From Sphingomonas lycopersici (GTDB lineage Bacteria; Pseudomonadota; Alphaproteobacteria; Sphingomonadales; Sphingomonadaceae): 64,000 nt of DNA. This document shows positions 26,191 through 35,881 of the stretch, piece after piece. Below the pieces are notes generated by a model. The model was not told the DNA's origin and did no database searches. It saw only the letters and a list, made by a program, of their open reading frames with translations. The translations under genes were made by a program, and so were the position numbers. The stretch spans positions 1-64,000 of the forward strand of contig NZ_JANFAU010000002.1 in assembly GCF_026130605.1 (NCBI RefSeq), given 5' to 3'. Position 1 is the stretch's first letter; each line of letters starts with the position of its first letter.

Positions 26191-26802
26191 TTAATGCCGT
26201 TCGGCAAAAAGCCGATCGAGCGGGGTCTGCGGGACGATCCAGAATAGCGCGACGAGCATCGCGCAGATGATCCCGAACCACGGCGAGACGAAGGTGAGCG
26301 CGAAGCCGGCCGTATAGACCGCCATCGCGAAATAGCCCTTGCGCGTCGTCTCGACGTGATAGCGGTGCGCGCGCTCGTGCTTCACCCCGGTCCGCACCAC
26401 GACGCGCTGCAACCAGATATAGCCGATCGAGGGCAGGATCAGCGTGACGAGATAGAGCTGGGTCGCGGTCCGGCTGAACTCATGCTCGCCGAGATAGGCG
26501 GTGCCGAACGGAACGAGGCTGAGCCCGAACAGCAAGGCGAGATTGGACCAGATCAGCCCGTTGGTCACGCGCCGCGCGTGGCCGAGCAGCCGGTGGTGAT
26601 TGCCCCAATAGAGCCCGACATAAAGGTAGCTCAGCGCATAAGCGAGAAACAGGTGCCACATCGACAGGATGTGGCCGAGCCCGTCTTCCACCGGCACCTT
26701 GAGCTCGAGCACCATGATCGTGATGATGATCGCGATCACGCCGTCCGAAAACGCCTCGACCCGGCCGAGCCCGGTGCCTTCCGCCTCCTGTTCTTCCGCC
26801 AT
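26191..26802 (-). CDS. TMEM175-like potassium channel (DUF1211)
   Basis: A 203-residue integral membrane protein with six hydrophobic helices. The first carries RVEAFSDGVIAIIITIMVLE, the FSDG signature of prokaryotic TMEM175 channels, whose first helix lines a potassium-selective pore; further helices include WHLFLAYALSYLYVGLYWGNHHRL. The length and single repeat are typical of the bacterial members, which assemble as tetramers. Its start lies six bases beyond the YceI stop, so the two genes are one operon. A terminator separates it from leuA. Confidence 0.88.
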   Translation of the reverse strand: MAEEQEAEGTGLGRVEAFSDGVIAIIITIMVLELKVPVEDGLGHILSMWHLFLAYALSYLYVGLYWGNHHRLLGHARRVTNGLIWSNLALLFGLSLVPFGTAYLGEHEFSRTATQLYLVTLILPSIGYIWLQRVVVRTGVKHERAHRYHVETTRKGYFAMAVYTAGFALTFVSPWFGIICAMLVALFWIVPQTPLDRLFAERH

Positions 26803-26808
26803 ATGCGC

Positions 26809-27426
26809 TTATTTGACGAAGGCGGCGCTGATCTTGAGCTTCACCTCGTCGGAGACCAGCGGCACGCCGAAACCGACGCCGAACTCGCTGCGGCGGATCG
26901 TCGTCTTGGCGGTGAAGCCGATATTGTCCTTGCCCATCATCTTGCCCGCGCCGAAGAATTTGGCCTCGAGCGTCACCGGCTTGGTCACGCCGTTGAGCGT
27001 GAGGTTGCCGTCGATCTGCGCGGTCTGGCCCTTGGCGGTCACCTTGGTCGACACGAAATGCGCGTCGGGCGGGTTGGCGCCGAAGAAATCGGCCTTGGCG
27101 CCGTCCTTCGGCGCGCGGAGCAGATGCGCAGTGAGATCCGGGCTGGTGGTCAGCACCTTGGAGACCGGGATCGTCACATCGACCTTCGCCGCGTCGGGCT
27201 TGGCGGGATCGATCGTCAGCGTGCCAGACGTCTCACCGAACAGCCCGAAATAAGGCGTGAAGCCGAGGTGGTTGACGGTCCATTCGATCAACGTGTGGTG
27301 CGGATCGACGGTATAGCTGCCCGCGACCACCGCGGCGGGATCGGCCGATCCCGGCGGCGCCTTCGGCATCTGCGCGACGACGGCGGTGGAGGCAAGCGCA
27401 AAGGCGGCGAGATAGGCGAAGCGCAT
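26809..27426 (-). CDS. YceI family periplasmic protein
   Basis: A 205-residue exported protein of the YceI family, a lipocalin-like beta barrel that binds long isoprenoid or fatty amphiphiles. A signal peptide (MRFAYLAAFALASTAVVA) is followed by the family opening AGSYTVDPHHTLIEWTVNHLGF, then strands with SGTLTID, HFVSTKVTAKGQTAQIDGNLTLNGVTKPVTLEAKF and the end EFGVGFGVPLVSDEVKLKI. The ATG at 27426 is chosen because upstream codons only translate a type B repeat. It is first in a pair with the TMEM175-like channel. Confidence 0.92.
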   Translation of the reverse strand: MRFAYLAAFALASTAVVAQMPKAPPGSADPAAVVAGSYTVDPHHTLIEWTVNHLGFTPYFGLFGETSGTLTIDPAKPDAAKVDVTIPVSKVLTTSPDLTAHLLRAPKDGAKADFFGANPPDAHFVSTKVTAKGQTAQIDGNLTLNGVTKPVTLEAKFFGAGKMMGKDNIGFTAKTTIRRSEFGVGFGVPLVSDEVKLKISAAFVK

Positions 27427-27524
27427 TGGGAATCTCCCTTTTCTTTGACGGTGTTGAACCACAAGCCGGGGCGAGGGGGAAGCGCGTAAATCAAGGCGAC
27501 CGGTTAAATCGGACCTACCTCTCG

Positions 27525-27606
27525 CCGTTCGCCCTGAGCTTGTCGAAGGGCTGTCCTTCTTCAAGGCAAGAAAAGTGCAGGGCTCCGACAAGCTCAGCCC
27601 GAGCGG
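27525..27606. repeat. Type B hairpin repeat
   Basis: CCGTTCGCCCTGAGCTTGTC with the inverse GACAAGCTCAGCCCGAGCGG, and an inner CTTCTTCAAGGCAAGAAAAG stretch. It lies between the TonB-like gene end (27622) and the YceI start. Confidence 0.8.
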
Positions 27607-27621
27607 GCGGCAGCGCGCGCG

Positions 27622-28395
27622 TTACTTAACCGCGCCCTGGATCACATCGAATTTGATCCGCACCCACGCGCCGATCAGCGGCTTGCCGCCGATGCGCGGC
27701 GGGCGCACGAGGAACTGGAACGATGCCTGCCTCAGGGCGCGGGCGATGCCCGAGCCGGGGCTCTCGCCCAGTTCGCGGCAATCCTCGACGCGATAGCGTG
27801 GTGCGGTGCGGCACGCGATCATCCCCCAGCCGACCTGCTGCCGCGCGGGAAGATAGGTCGCCATCTCGGCATGCGACGGCTCGCGATACCATTCGGCGTA
27901 ATAGAGATCCTCCCCGCCCGGCGCGCCGCCCGCCGCGGCGACCTGCGCGCCGTCGTCGGCGGCGGTGTCGCCCTTGTCGCCATTGGCCTTCGCCAGCTGG
28001 TCGGGGCTCGGCTTGATCCGCCCGACGTCCGACGCGACGAAATCGGCGTGCGAGAGCATGATGACCCCCGGCAGCGTGATCGGCGGGGTCGGCATCGGGG
28101 TGGCGCGCGGCGGCGGGGCGGCGTGGTGTTGGCGGTCCTGTTCCTTGGCGACCTTGGGGCGCTGGACGACCTCCTTGCTCTTGTTGACCTGCTCGCCGTT
28201 GGCGCGGGCGACGTTGAAGGTCGAGAGCGGGCGGACGTCGATGAACTTCGGCACGCCGCTGATCGCGCCGAGCGTGATCAACGCGATGACGACGAGCACC
28301 CCCGCCGCCAGCGCAAGCAGCAACGCGCCGGCGCGGCCACGCGCGCCGACGGGGGATTGATATGTCGAGGAGCGGTAGGCCGCCGTTCGAATCAC
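27622..28395 (-). CDS. TonB-like energy-transducer domain protein
   Basis: About 257 residues. One membrane anchor (about residues 22-46, GALLLALAAGVLVVIALITLG) after a short cytoplasmic head, a proline-rich stretch (HHAAPPPRATPMPTPPI) spanning the periplasm, and a C-terminal region FLVRPPRIGGKPLIGAWVRIKFDV that matches the last strands of TonB C-terminal domains. It may deliver ExbBD energy to outer-membrane receptors, although ExbB/ExbD are not nearby. I prefer GTG 28395, which has GAGGCGAGGG upstream; an ATG at 28431 would translate the 28392-28424 palindrome. It follows ilvC on the same strand, perhaps co-transcribed. Confidence 0.6.
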   Translation of the reverse strand: MIRTAAYRSSTYQSPVGARGRAGALLLALAAGVLVVIALITLGAISGVPKFIDVRPLSTFNVARANGEQVNKSKEVVQRPKVAKEQDRQHHAAPPPRATPMPTPPITLPGVIMLSHADFVASDVGRIKPSPDQLAKANGDKGDTAADDGAQVAAAGGAPGGEDLYYAEWYREPSHAEMATYLPARQQVGWGMIACRTAPRYRVEDCRELGESPGSGIARALRQASFQFLVRPPRIGGKPLIGAWVRIKFDVIQGAVK

Positions 28396-28424
28396 GCCCT
28401 CGCCTCTAGGGAGGCGAGGGCGTG
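28392..28424. repeat. Near-perfect palindrome at the TonB-like gene start
   Basis: CACGCCCTCGCCTC, a short loop, and GAGGCGAGGGCGTG form a 14-bp stem. On the minus strand the 3' arm contains GAGG and the GTG start of the TonB-like gene, so a folded mRNA would hide the ribosome binding site; it could equally be a transcript end for ilvC. Confidence 0.6.
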
Positions 28425-28497
28425 ATTGCATCCGTCTTCGAGCGGGTCGAACACGGTTCGTCGCGGATTCGCGATTACAAACGGATTACGCGGCGCG

Positions 28498-29520
<1,023 letters not shown>

Positions 29521-29538
29521 TCAGTTCCTCTTGCGATG

Positions 29539-29593
29539 TGCTCCCGCGAAGGCGGGAGCCCAGACTGGGTCCCCGCCTGCGCGGGGACACATG
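29539..29593. repeat. Type A-like repeat between ilvN and ilvC
   Basis: GTGCTCCCGCGAAGGCGGGA and GGTCCCCGCCTGCGCGGGGA with related spacing. It is a double hairpin inside the ilv operon and could tune relative expression or protect the mRNA 3' end. Confidence 0.6.
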
Positions 29594-29597
29594 GATT

Positions 29598-30125
29598 TCA
29601 GGCCGCCTCGCGCCCCCGTGAAATGGCGACGATGCCGGTGCGGGCGACCTCGATCAGCCCGACTTCGCCCATCAGTTCGACGAACTTGTCGATCTTCTCG
29701 ATGCTGCCGGTCACCTCGAACACGAAGCTCGACGTAGTCGCATCGACCACCCGCGCGCGATAGACGTCGGCGAGCCGCAGCGCCTCGATCCGGTGGTCGC
29801 CGGTGCCGCGCACCTTGACCAGCGCCAGCTCGCGCTCGACGTGATCGCCCTCCGCGGTCAGATCGTGGACGCGGTGGACCGGCACCAGCCGATCGAGCTG
29901 CGCGACGATCTGCTCCAGCGTCGCCGGGCTCGCCGAGGTGACGATCGTGATCCGGCTGACCTGCTTGTCGGCGGTGATCTCGCTCACCGTCAGGCTTTCG
30001 ATATTATAGCCGCGCGCGGTGAACAGGCCGGCGATCCGGGCGAGGATGCCCGGCTCGTTGTCCACGATCACCGCCAGCGTATGGCGTTCGGCGGTTTCTT
30101 CCTTGATGTGCACCGATTTCGTCAC
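29598..30125 (-). CDS. ilvN: Acetolactate synthase small subunit
   Basis: A 175-residue regulatory subunit (IlvN/IlvH type) that gives acetolactate synthase its valine feedback inhibition. The N-terminal ACT domain is HTLAVIVDNEPGILARIAGLFTARGYNIESLTVSEI, followed by VSRITIV and a second alpha-beta domain to the end (VFEVTGSIEKIDKFVELMGEVGLIEVARTGIVAISRG). Starts at GTG 30125 (or GTG 30113, MHIKEE-type, equally plausible). It lies 56 bases downstream of ilvB and upstream of ilvC. Confidence 0.96.
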   Translation of the reverse strand: MTKSVHIKEETAERHTLAVIVDNEPGILARIAGLFTARGYNIESLTVSEITADKQVSRITIVTSASPATLEQIVAQLDRLVPVHRVHDLTAEGDHVERELALVKVRGTGDHRIEALRLADVYRARVVDATTSSFVFEVTGSIEKIDKFVELMGEVGLIEVARTGIVAISRGREAA

Positions 30126-30181
30126 CCCGGCGGCGGCCGGGGTCTCCCTGTTGTAGAGCTATCCCTTGCGACGCCGGCGCG

Positions 30182-31936
30182 TCACACCAGCGCCTTGGCC
30201 TCGTCGTCCATGATCCCCGAAACCTCGGTCGCCTGCAGGATCATGTCGGTGTGCGCCGCGCCCGAGGGGATCATCGGGAAGCAATTGGCGAGCTTCGCCA
30301 CGCGACAGTCGACGATTACCGGTCCGTCATAGGCCAGCATCTCCGCGATGCCGGCGTCGAGCTGGTCGGGCCGCTCGATGCGGATGCCTTTCCAGCCATA
30401 GGCTTCGGCGAGCTTGACGAAATCGGGCAGCGCATCCGAATAGCTTTCGGAATAGCGGCTCTCATAGGTCAGCTCCTGCCACTGGCGGACCATTCCCATA
30501 TATTCGTTGTTGAGGATGAAGATCTTCACCGGCAGGCGATATTGCGTCGCGGTGCCGAGCTCCTGGATGTTCATCTGGATCGAGGCTTCGCCGGCGATAT
30601 CGATCACCAAGGCATTGGGATTGCCGAGCTGCGCGCCGATCGCGGCGGGCAGGCCATAGCCCATCGTGCCGAGACCGCCCGAGGTGAGCCACTTGTTCGG
30701 GCTCTCGAAACCGAAATGCTGCGCCGCCCACATCTGGTGCTGGCCGACCTCGGTGGTGATGATCGGCGCTTTGGCATGGGTCGCCTCCCACAAGGCCTTG
30801 ATCGCGCGCTGCGGCATGATCTCCTTGCCGTTTTCCGGGAAATCGAGGCTCTTGACCGCGCGCCAGCCGTCGATCCGGCGCCACCATTCGGCAATATCGG
30901 GCTTGGGATGCTGGCGCGATTTCCAGATGCGCAGCATGTCTTCCATCGCATGGCCGGCATCGGCGAGGATCGGCAGATCGATCCGCACCGTCTTATTCAT
31001 CGACGAACGGTCGACGTCGATATGCACCTTGCGGCTGTTGGGGCTGAAGGCATCGAGCCGCCCCGTCACGCGATCGTCGAACCGCGCGCCGATCGCGACG
31101 ATCAGATCGGCCTGGTTCATCGCCAGGTTGGCTTCATAGGTGCCGTGCATCCCGAGCATCCCCAGCCATTGCGGGCTGGAAGCGGGGAAGGCGCCGAGCC
31201 CCATCAAGGTCGAGGTGACCGGCGCGCCCGTCACCTTGGCCAGCTCGCGCAGCAGCTGGCTCGCCGCCGGGCCAGAATTGATCACGCCGCCGCCGGTATA
31301 GAAGATCGGGCGCTCGGCCGCCGCGAGCATGTCGACCAGTTGCTCGATCTCGCCGCGGTCTGCCTTGACCGGCGGGCGATAGGTCTTGTGCTGGATCGGG
31401 CCGGGCTTGGCGTAGCGCGCGGTGGCGACCTGCACGTCCTTGGGGATGTCGATCACCACCGGGCCGGGGCGGCCCGAGGTGGCGATATGAAACGCCTCAT
31501 GGACGATCGAGCCGAGCACCGCCGGGTCTTTCACCAGATAATTGTGCTTGGTGCAGTGGCGGGTGATGCCGACGGTATCGGCCTCCTGAAAGGCGTCGGA
31601 ACCGATCAGATGCGTCGCCACCTGGCCGGTGATCACCACCATCGGGATCGAATCCATCAGCGCATCGGTGATCCCGGTGACCGCGTTGGTCGCGCCGGGG
31701 CCGGAGGTGACGAGCACCACGCCGGGCTTGCCGGTCGAGCGCGCATAGCCCTCCGCCGCATGCGTCGCCGCCTGTTCGTGGCGGACGAGGATGTGGCGAA
31801 TGCGCTTCGAGCGGAAGATCGCGTCGTAGATCGGAAGGACCGCGCCCCCTGGATAGCCGAAGATGACCTCCACGCCGAGATCGCACAGCGCCTCGACCAG
31901 GATGTCTGCTCCGCTCTTCTCAGCCACGTCGGTCAC
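30182..31936 (-). CDS. ilvB: Acetolactate synthase large subunit
   Basis: A 584-residue thiamine-diphosphate enzyme joining two pyruvates (or pyruvate and 2-oxobutyrate) for valine, leucine and isoleucine. N-terminal SGADILVEALCDLGVEVIFGYPGGAVLPIYDA with the catalytic glutamate in VRHEQAATHAAEGYARSTG; central FAD-binding domain GARFDDRVTG; ThDP domain with DIAGEASIQMNIQE replacing the usual GDGSF motif. GTG 31936 has AGAGGA adjacent; GTG 31927 (nine bases later) has better spacing. It opens the ilvB-ilvN-ilvC unit. No leucine or valine leader peptide is visible in the 69 bases before it. Confidence 0.96.
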   Translation of the reverse strand: MTDVAEKSGADILVEALCDLGVEVIFGYPGGAVLPIYDAIFRSKRIRHILVRHEQAATHAAEGYARSTGKPGVVLVTSGPGATNAVTGITDALMDSIPMVVITGQVATHLIGSDAFQEADTVGITRHCTKHNYLVKDPAVLGSIVHEAFHIATSGRPGPVVIDIPKDVQVATARYAKPGPIQHKTYRPPVKADRGEIEQLVDMLAAAERPIFYTGGGVINSGPAASQLLRELAKVTGAPVTSTLMGLGAFPASSPQWLGMLGMHGTYEANLAMNQADLIVAIGARFDDRVTGRLDAFSPNSRKVHIDVDRSSMNKTVRIDLPILADAGHAMEDMLRIWKSRQHPKPDIAEWWRRIDGWRAVKSLDFPENGKEIMPQRAIKALWEATHAKAPIITTEVGQHQMWAAQHFGFESPNKWLTSGGLGTMGYGLPAAIGAQLGNPNALVIDIAGEASIQMNIQELGTATQYRLPVKIFILNNEYMGMVRQWQELTYESRYSESYSDALPDFVKLAEAYGWKGIRIERPDQLDAGIAEMLAYDGPVIVDCRVAKLANCFPMIPSGAAHTDMILQATEVSGIMDDEAKALV

Positions 31937-32005
31937 TCCTCTTTCATGCTGCGCGAGCGAATAGCCCGTGCGAGCAGCGGGCGCTAGGGTATCAAAAATT
32001 ACGCG

Positions 32006-32932
32006 TCAAGGATTAATGTTGAAATATTGTTTCAAATTGTCTTTCGGCACCTGCGAAATGCGCGGCCAATCGGCCGGGGGCTGGTGGCGGAACCAGGTAT
32101 ATTGCCGCTTGGCGTAGCGCCGCGTGGCGAGTTGCGCCGCGGCAAGCGCCGCCTCGCGGGTTAGCGCGCCGGCGAGCATCGCGGCGATCTCGGGCACGCC
32201 GATCGCGCGGCGCACCGGGGCGTCGGAGGGCAGATCGGTGCGGGCGAGCAGCGCTGCGACCTCCTCGACGCCGCCGTGGTCGAACATCTCGACGAGGCGC
32301 GCGTCGCAGCGTGCGACGAGTTCCGCGCGCTCGGGGAGCAGGATCAGCGGGTGAAGCTCGATCGACCCGCCGATCCCGCCGCTGCGGGTCGCCTGCCAAT
32401 CGGCGAGCGTGCGCCCGGTCGAGCGCACCACCTCGAGCGCGCGCGCGACGCGGGTGGTATCGGCGGGGGCGAGGCGCGCGGCGGCGGCGGGGTCTTCGCG
32501 GGTGAGCGCCTCATGCGCTTCGGCAACGGGCATCGCGCGGACCGTGGCGCGCACCGCCGCGTCGATCTCGGGCACCGGCGCGATCCCGTCGAGCAGGGTG
32601 CGCAGGTAGAGTCCCGTTCCCCCGACGAGGATCGGCAAATGCCCTTCGCGATGCGCCGCGTCGATCGCCGCGCCTGCATCGGCCGCCCATTGCGCCGCGG
32701 AGCAGGCCGCCACGCCGTCGCGATAGCCGAACAGGCGATGGGGCACGCGTGCTTCGTCGGCGGCGTCTGGGCGGGCGGAGAGGATGCGCAGATCGCGATA
32801 GACCTGGCTCGCATCGGCGTTGATCACCACGCCGTCGGCATTTTCCGCGAGCGCGATCGCCAGCGCGGACTTGCCGCTGGCCGTCGGCCCTGCGATGAGC
32901 GCGACCTTCTTGTTGGAGGCAGGATTGTTCAC
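32006..32932 (-). CDS. miaA: tRNA dimethylallyltransferase
   Basis: A 308-residue enzyme that adds the dimethylallyl group to A37 of tRNAs reading UNN codons. The P-loop [22 protein letters not shown] near the N-terminus, then [33 protein letters not shown] and the C-terminal [16 protein letters not shown] are diagnostic. It begins at GTG 32932, which overlaps the TTG start of serB on the opposite strand by eight bases. The stop at 32006 is 69 bases before ilvB, so a shared transcript with the ilv operon is possible. The longer frame upstream belongs to the antisense of serB. Confidence 0.93.
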   Translation of the reverse strand: MNNPASNKKVALIAGPTASGKSALAIALAENADGVVINADASQVYRDLRILSARPDAADEARVPHRLFGYRDGVAACSAAQWAADAGAAIDAAHREGHLPILVGGTGLYLRTLLDGIAPVPEIDAAVRATVRAMPVAEAHEALTREDPAAAARLAPADTTRVARALEVVRSTGRTLADWQATRSGGIGGSIELHPLILLPERAELVARCDARLVEMFDHGGVEEVAALLARTDLPSDAPVRRAIGVPEIAAMLAGALTREAALAAAQLATRRYAKRQYTWFRHQPPADWPRISQVPKDNLKQYFNINP

Positions 32933-33806
32933 GGCGACGCTGATAGCAACGGGACGGCTCACCACCCAAATCCTGCATGACGCGCTCGATCGGCTCGACG
33001 CGGCGGGCTGCGTGCCGAGCGGGGTCGGCTGGCTGGATGACGGCGATGCGGCCGATGTGCATTTTGATGAGGCGCCCGATGCGGCCCGCGCGGTGTTGGA
33101 GGGCGCGTTCGAGCGGGTCGATGTCGTGGTCCAGCCGATGGCCGGGCGCGAGAAGCGGCTGCTCGTTGCGGATATGGATTCGACGATGATCACCGTCGAA
33201 TGCATCGACGAACTCGCCGATTATGCCGGGATCAAGCCCGAGATCGCCGCGATCACCGAGGCGGCGATGCGCGGCGAGCTTGATTTCGCCGCCGCGCTCG
33301 ATGCGCGCGTTGCGCTCCTCAAGGGATTGGGCGCCGATGCGATCGAGCGATGCCGCGTCGAGCGGGTGGCCTTGATGCCCGGCGCCGAGACGTTGGTGAA
33401 GACGATGCGCGCGCGTGGCGCGACCGCGATCCTCGTCTCGGGCGGGTTCACCGCTTTCGCCGAACCGGTGGGGGCGGCGATCGGGTTCAACCGCGTGATC
33501 GCCAATCACCTGGAGATCGGCGACGGGCAATTGCGCGGGACGGTGACCAAGCCGATTGTCGATTCATCGACCAAGGAACGCACGCTGCGCGAGGCACGCG
33601 CCGAACTGGGGCTCGCCGACGCCGCGACGCTCGCGGTGGGTGACGGGGCGAACGATCTGGCGATGATCAACATCGCGGGGCTGGGGGTCGCCTATCACGC
33701 CAAGCCGATCGTCGCGGAAGCGGCAGCGGCGCGGGTCGATCACGGCGATCTCACCGCCTTGCTCTGGGCGCAGGGGATCGCACGGAAGGATTGGGTGACC
33801 GAGTAA
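32925..33806 (+). CDS. serB: Phosphoserine phosphatase
   Basis: A 293-residue HAD phosphatase, last step of serine synthesis. An N-terminal ACT-like part ([20 protein letters not shown]) precedes [24 protein letters not shown], the DxDST nucleophile motif, then [14 protein letters not shown] and the [23 protein letters not shown] acidic loop. I start it at TTG 32925, five bases after a perfect GGAGG; the earlier in-frame ATG would run inside miaA and lacks a site. The start overlaps that of divergent miaA, and the last 22 bases, stop included, are tandemly duplicated. Confidence 0.92.
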   Translation: MFTATLIATGRLTTQILHDALDRLDAAGCVPSGVGWLDDGDAADVHFDEAPDAARAVLEGAFERVDVVVQPMAGREKRLLVADMDSTMITVECIDELADYAGIKPEIAAITEAAMRGELDFAAALDARVALLKGLGADAIERCRVERVALMPGAETLVKTMRARGATAILVSGGFTAFAEPVGAAIGFNRVIANHLEIGDGQLRGTVTKPIVDSSTKERTLREARAELGLADAATLAVGDGANDLAMINIAGLGVAYHAKPIVAEAAAARVDHGDLTALLWAQGIARKDWVTE

Positions 33807-33828
33807 GAAGGATTGGGTGACCGAGTAA
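33785..33828. repeat. 22-bp tandem duplication of the serB 3' end
   Basis: The stretch 33785-33806, ending in the serB stop TAA, is repeated without change at 33807-33828. The second copy is non-coding. A perfect duplication with no drift suggests a recent slip or a selected function near the stop. Confidence 0.85.
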
Positions 33829-33857
33829 AGGGTCGACCCAATGAATTGGGAAAACCT

Positions 33858-33939
33858 CCGTTCGGGCTGAGCTTGTCGAAGCCCTGCACTTTTCTTCCGC
33901 GGAGGAAGGGCAGCCTTTCGACAAGCTCAGGGCGAACGG
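33858..33939. repeat. Type B hairpin repeat
   Basis: CCGTTCGGGCTGAGCTTGTC and GACAAGCTCAGGGCGAACGG form the outer arms, CTGCACTTTTC/GGAAGGGCAG the inner. It lies between convergent serB and the SPOR gene, probably serving as a transcript end. Confidence 0.8.
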
Positions 33940-33946
33940 TTCATGG

Positions 33947-34927
33947 TTACTGGGCAACGACCACGCACGGCACGCCGGCCTTGCTGCACGCCGCCTGCGC
34001 CGCGGCGTGGCTGGCGAAGCCGGTCGCCTGCAACCGGGTGACCTCGCCCGCCTTGGCATAAGCGACCCGCCCGCCGGTCTTGCCACCGACCTTGCCCCAC
34101 AATGCACGGGCATTGGCCTCGTCGCGGAAGGCGCCGAGCTGGATACGCCAGTTGCCGCCAGCCGCCGCCACGGGTTCCTTCGGCTTGGGCTTGGTTTCCT
34201 TGACCACGGCGTGCGCCACCTTCTCCGGCGCCCGGGCAGGGGGCGAATAGCTCGCGCCCGGCGGCGCCTTTGCCATCGCTTTCGTGGGCGAGGCGGCGGG
34301 CAGTTCGAGCGGAGCGGTGCGCGACGGGTTGGTCGCCGCGGCGAGCCGGCGCGTATGGCCCTCGCTCTCGATCTTGCTCGCCAGTTCGGTGCCCTTCTGG
34401 CGCTGCTCAGCGGAGATATATTGATCCATCTGCGCCAATGTCTGCGACGCCTGCGTCAGCCCCTGCCGCGACGAGCGCGAGACGAGCGCATAGGCGCGCA
34501 CCCAATCCTTCTTCACCGCATCGCCGTTGAACAGCATCGTCCCCAGCACCAGCTCGGTGCGCTTCTCGTCACGCGCGACCGATTTTTCGAGCCACGGCAC
34601 CGCATCGGCCTTGCGCCCCTCCTGGAACAGCATCAGCGCATAATTGTCCTCGGCCTGCGCATGGCCCTGCGCGGCGGCCTTGCGGAACCATTCGATCGCC
34701 TGCGCCTGATCGGTCGCGACCCCGCGCCCAAGCTTATAGGCCTGCCCCATGTTGAACTGCGCATCGGCATCGCCCGCGATCGCCGGGCCGCGCCACTCGG
34801 CGACCGCTTTGTCGTAATCGCCGCGGCTCCACGCATCGACGCCTGCCTTCACATCGGCCAGCGCCGGCATCGCCCCCGCCACCGTCATCGCCAGCAGCGC
34901 CGCCGCGCCGAGATACGCAACCCTCAT
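33947..34927 (-). CDS. Exported Sel1-repeat and SPOR domain protein
   Basis: A 326-residue envelope protein. Signal peptide MRVAYLGAAALLAMTVAGAM then ALAD; Sel1/TPR-like repeats (GDADAQFNMGQAYKLGRGVA near 50-70; AAQGHAQAEDNYALMLFQEGR); a proline/alanine linker; and a C-terminal SPOR domain GGNWRIQLGAFRDEANARALWGKV...VTRLQATGFASHAAAQAACSKAG (about 255-322). SPOR domains bind denuded peptidoglycan at the division site, so this is a periplasmic cell-division or envelope protein. It is divergent from the ParA gene 237 bases away. The specific function is unknown. Confidence 0.8.
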   Translation of the reverse strand: MRVAYLGAAALLAMTVAGAMPALADVKAGVDAWSRGDYDKAVAEWRGPAIAGDADAQFNMGQAYKLGRGVATDQAQAIEWFRKAAAQGHAQAEDNYALMLFQEGRKADAVPWLEKSVARDEKRTELVLGTMLFNGDAVKKDWVRAYALVSRSSRQGLTQASQTLAQMDQYISAEQRQKGTELASKIESEGHTRRLAAATNPSRTAPLELPAASPTKAMAKAPPGASYSPPARAPEKVAHAVVKETKPKPKEPVAAAGGNWRIQLGAFRDEANARALWGKVGGKTGGRVAYAKAGEVTRLQATGFASHAAAQAACSKAGVPCVVVAQ

Positions 34928-34961
34928 CGCCTCGACCCCAATTCCCGCCGTTTCAATACCA

Positions 34962-34985
34962 TGCCCCAAGCCTTGGCATGGGGCA
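34962..34985. repeat. Palindrome in the SPOR/ParA divergent region
   Basis: TGCCCCA and TGGGGCA flank AGCCTTGGCA (34962-34985), with ATGCC/GGCAT as an alternative nested pairing. It lies near the start of the divergent SPOR gene and may be a protein-binding site; nothing else in this 237-base gap stands out. Confidence 0.4.
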
Positions 34986-35164
34986 ATCATGAGGGCAAAC
35001 GACGGTTAACCAAAGCGCGCGTCTCATCGCGCGCGGCGGCCGATTGGTCTCGATCGCGGCGTTTCAAACGCAAGGTCGGCGCCGGAACATCCCGGCTTCA
35101 TTTACCTTTCTTTATCCCCGCGCATGTCATTTCGGTCCGCGAACAGGCGGATTTTGGGGGATAC

Positions 35165-35881
35165 ATGCGCGTTCTGGCTATGGCGTCGCAAAAGGGAGGC
35201 TCGGGCAAGACCACCTTGTCGGGCCACCTGGCGGTGCAAGCGCAGCTTTCGGGCGCAGGCCCGGTGGTGCTGATCGACATCGATCCGCAGGGCTCGCTCG
35301 CCGACTGGTGGAACGAGCGCACCGCCGAATATCCCGCCTTCGCGCAGACCACCGTCGCGCGGCTCGCCGCCGATCTGGAGGTGCTGCGCCAGCAGGGGTT
35401 CAAGCTCGCGGTGATCGATACCCCGCCGGCGATCACGATGGCGATCCAGAGCGTGATCCAGGTCGCCGAACTGATCGTCATCCCGACGCGTCCGAGCCCG
35501 CACGATTTGCGCGCGGTGGGGGCGACGGTCGATCTGTGCGAGCGCGCGGGCAAGCCGCTGATCTTCGTCGTCAATGCCGCCACCCCCAAGGCGCGGATCA
35601 CCGGCGAGGCGGCGATCGCGCTGTCGCAGCACGGCACGGTCGCGCCGATCACCGTCCACCAGCGCACCGATTTCGCGGCGTCGATGATCGACGGCCGCAC
35701 CGTGATGGAGGTCGATCCCAAGGGCCGCTCCGCTGCCGAAGTCACCGCTTTGTGGGACTATATCTCCGACCGGCTGGAGAAGAATTTCCGCCGCACGGTC
35801 TTTTCCGTGCCCAGCCCGGTCACCGGCTTCGCCGCCGCGCGGCCCGCAGCGACCGGCTTCGGCCGGCGGGTGGTGGGCTGA
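35165..35881 (+). CDS. ParA family partition ATPase
   Basis: A 238-residue deviant Walker ATPase without a DNA-binding leader. Motifs: MRVLAMASQKGGSGKTTLSGHLAV (Walker A), VVLIDIDPQGSLADWWNERT (A', with signature Asp), LAVIDTPPA (Walker B) and a C-terminal helix region. It resembles the short ParA/MinD-type proteins that position cargo by gradient formation. The start follows GGGGGAT. Its stop overlaps the next gene's ATG by one base (TGATG); that gene encodes a ribbon-helix-helix-like protein, the usual partner of short ParAs. A chromosome-wide ParA/ParB with parS is not visible, so this is likely a separate, specialised system. Confidence 0.87.
   Translation: MRVLAMASQKGGSGKTTLSGHLAVQAQLSGAGPVVLIDIDPQGSLADWWNERTAEYPAFAQTTVARLAADLEVLRQQGFKLAVIDTPPAITMAIQSVIQVAELIVIPTRPSPHDLRAVGATVDLCERAGKPLIFVVNAATPKARITGEAAIALSQHGTVAPITVHQRTDFAASMIDGRTVMEVDPKGRSAAEVTALWDYISDRLEKNFRRTVFSVPSPVTGFAAARPAATGFGRRVVG

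Noticed and set aside
30251-31987. Open frame of 578 codons on the plus strand
   Set aside because: Antisense to ilvB; no ribosome site, no motifs, and ilvB has complete conserved blocks.
31937-32005. A valine/leucine leader peptide before ilvB
   Set aside because: Only 69 bases separate miaA from ilvB and no ORF rich in Leu, Val or Ile is present.
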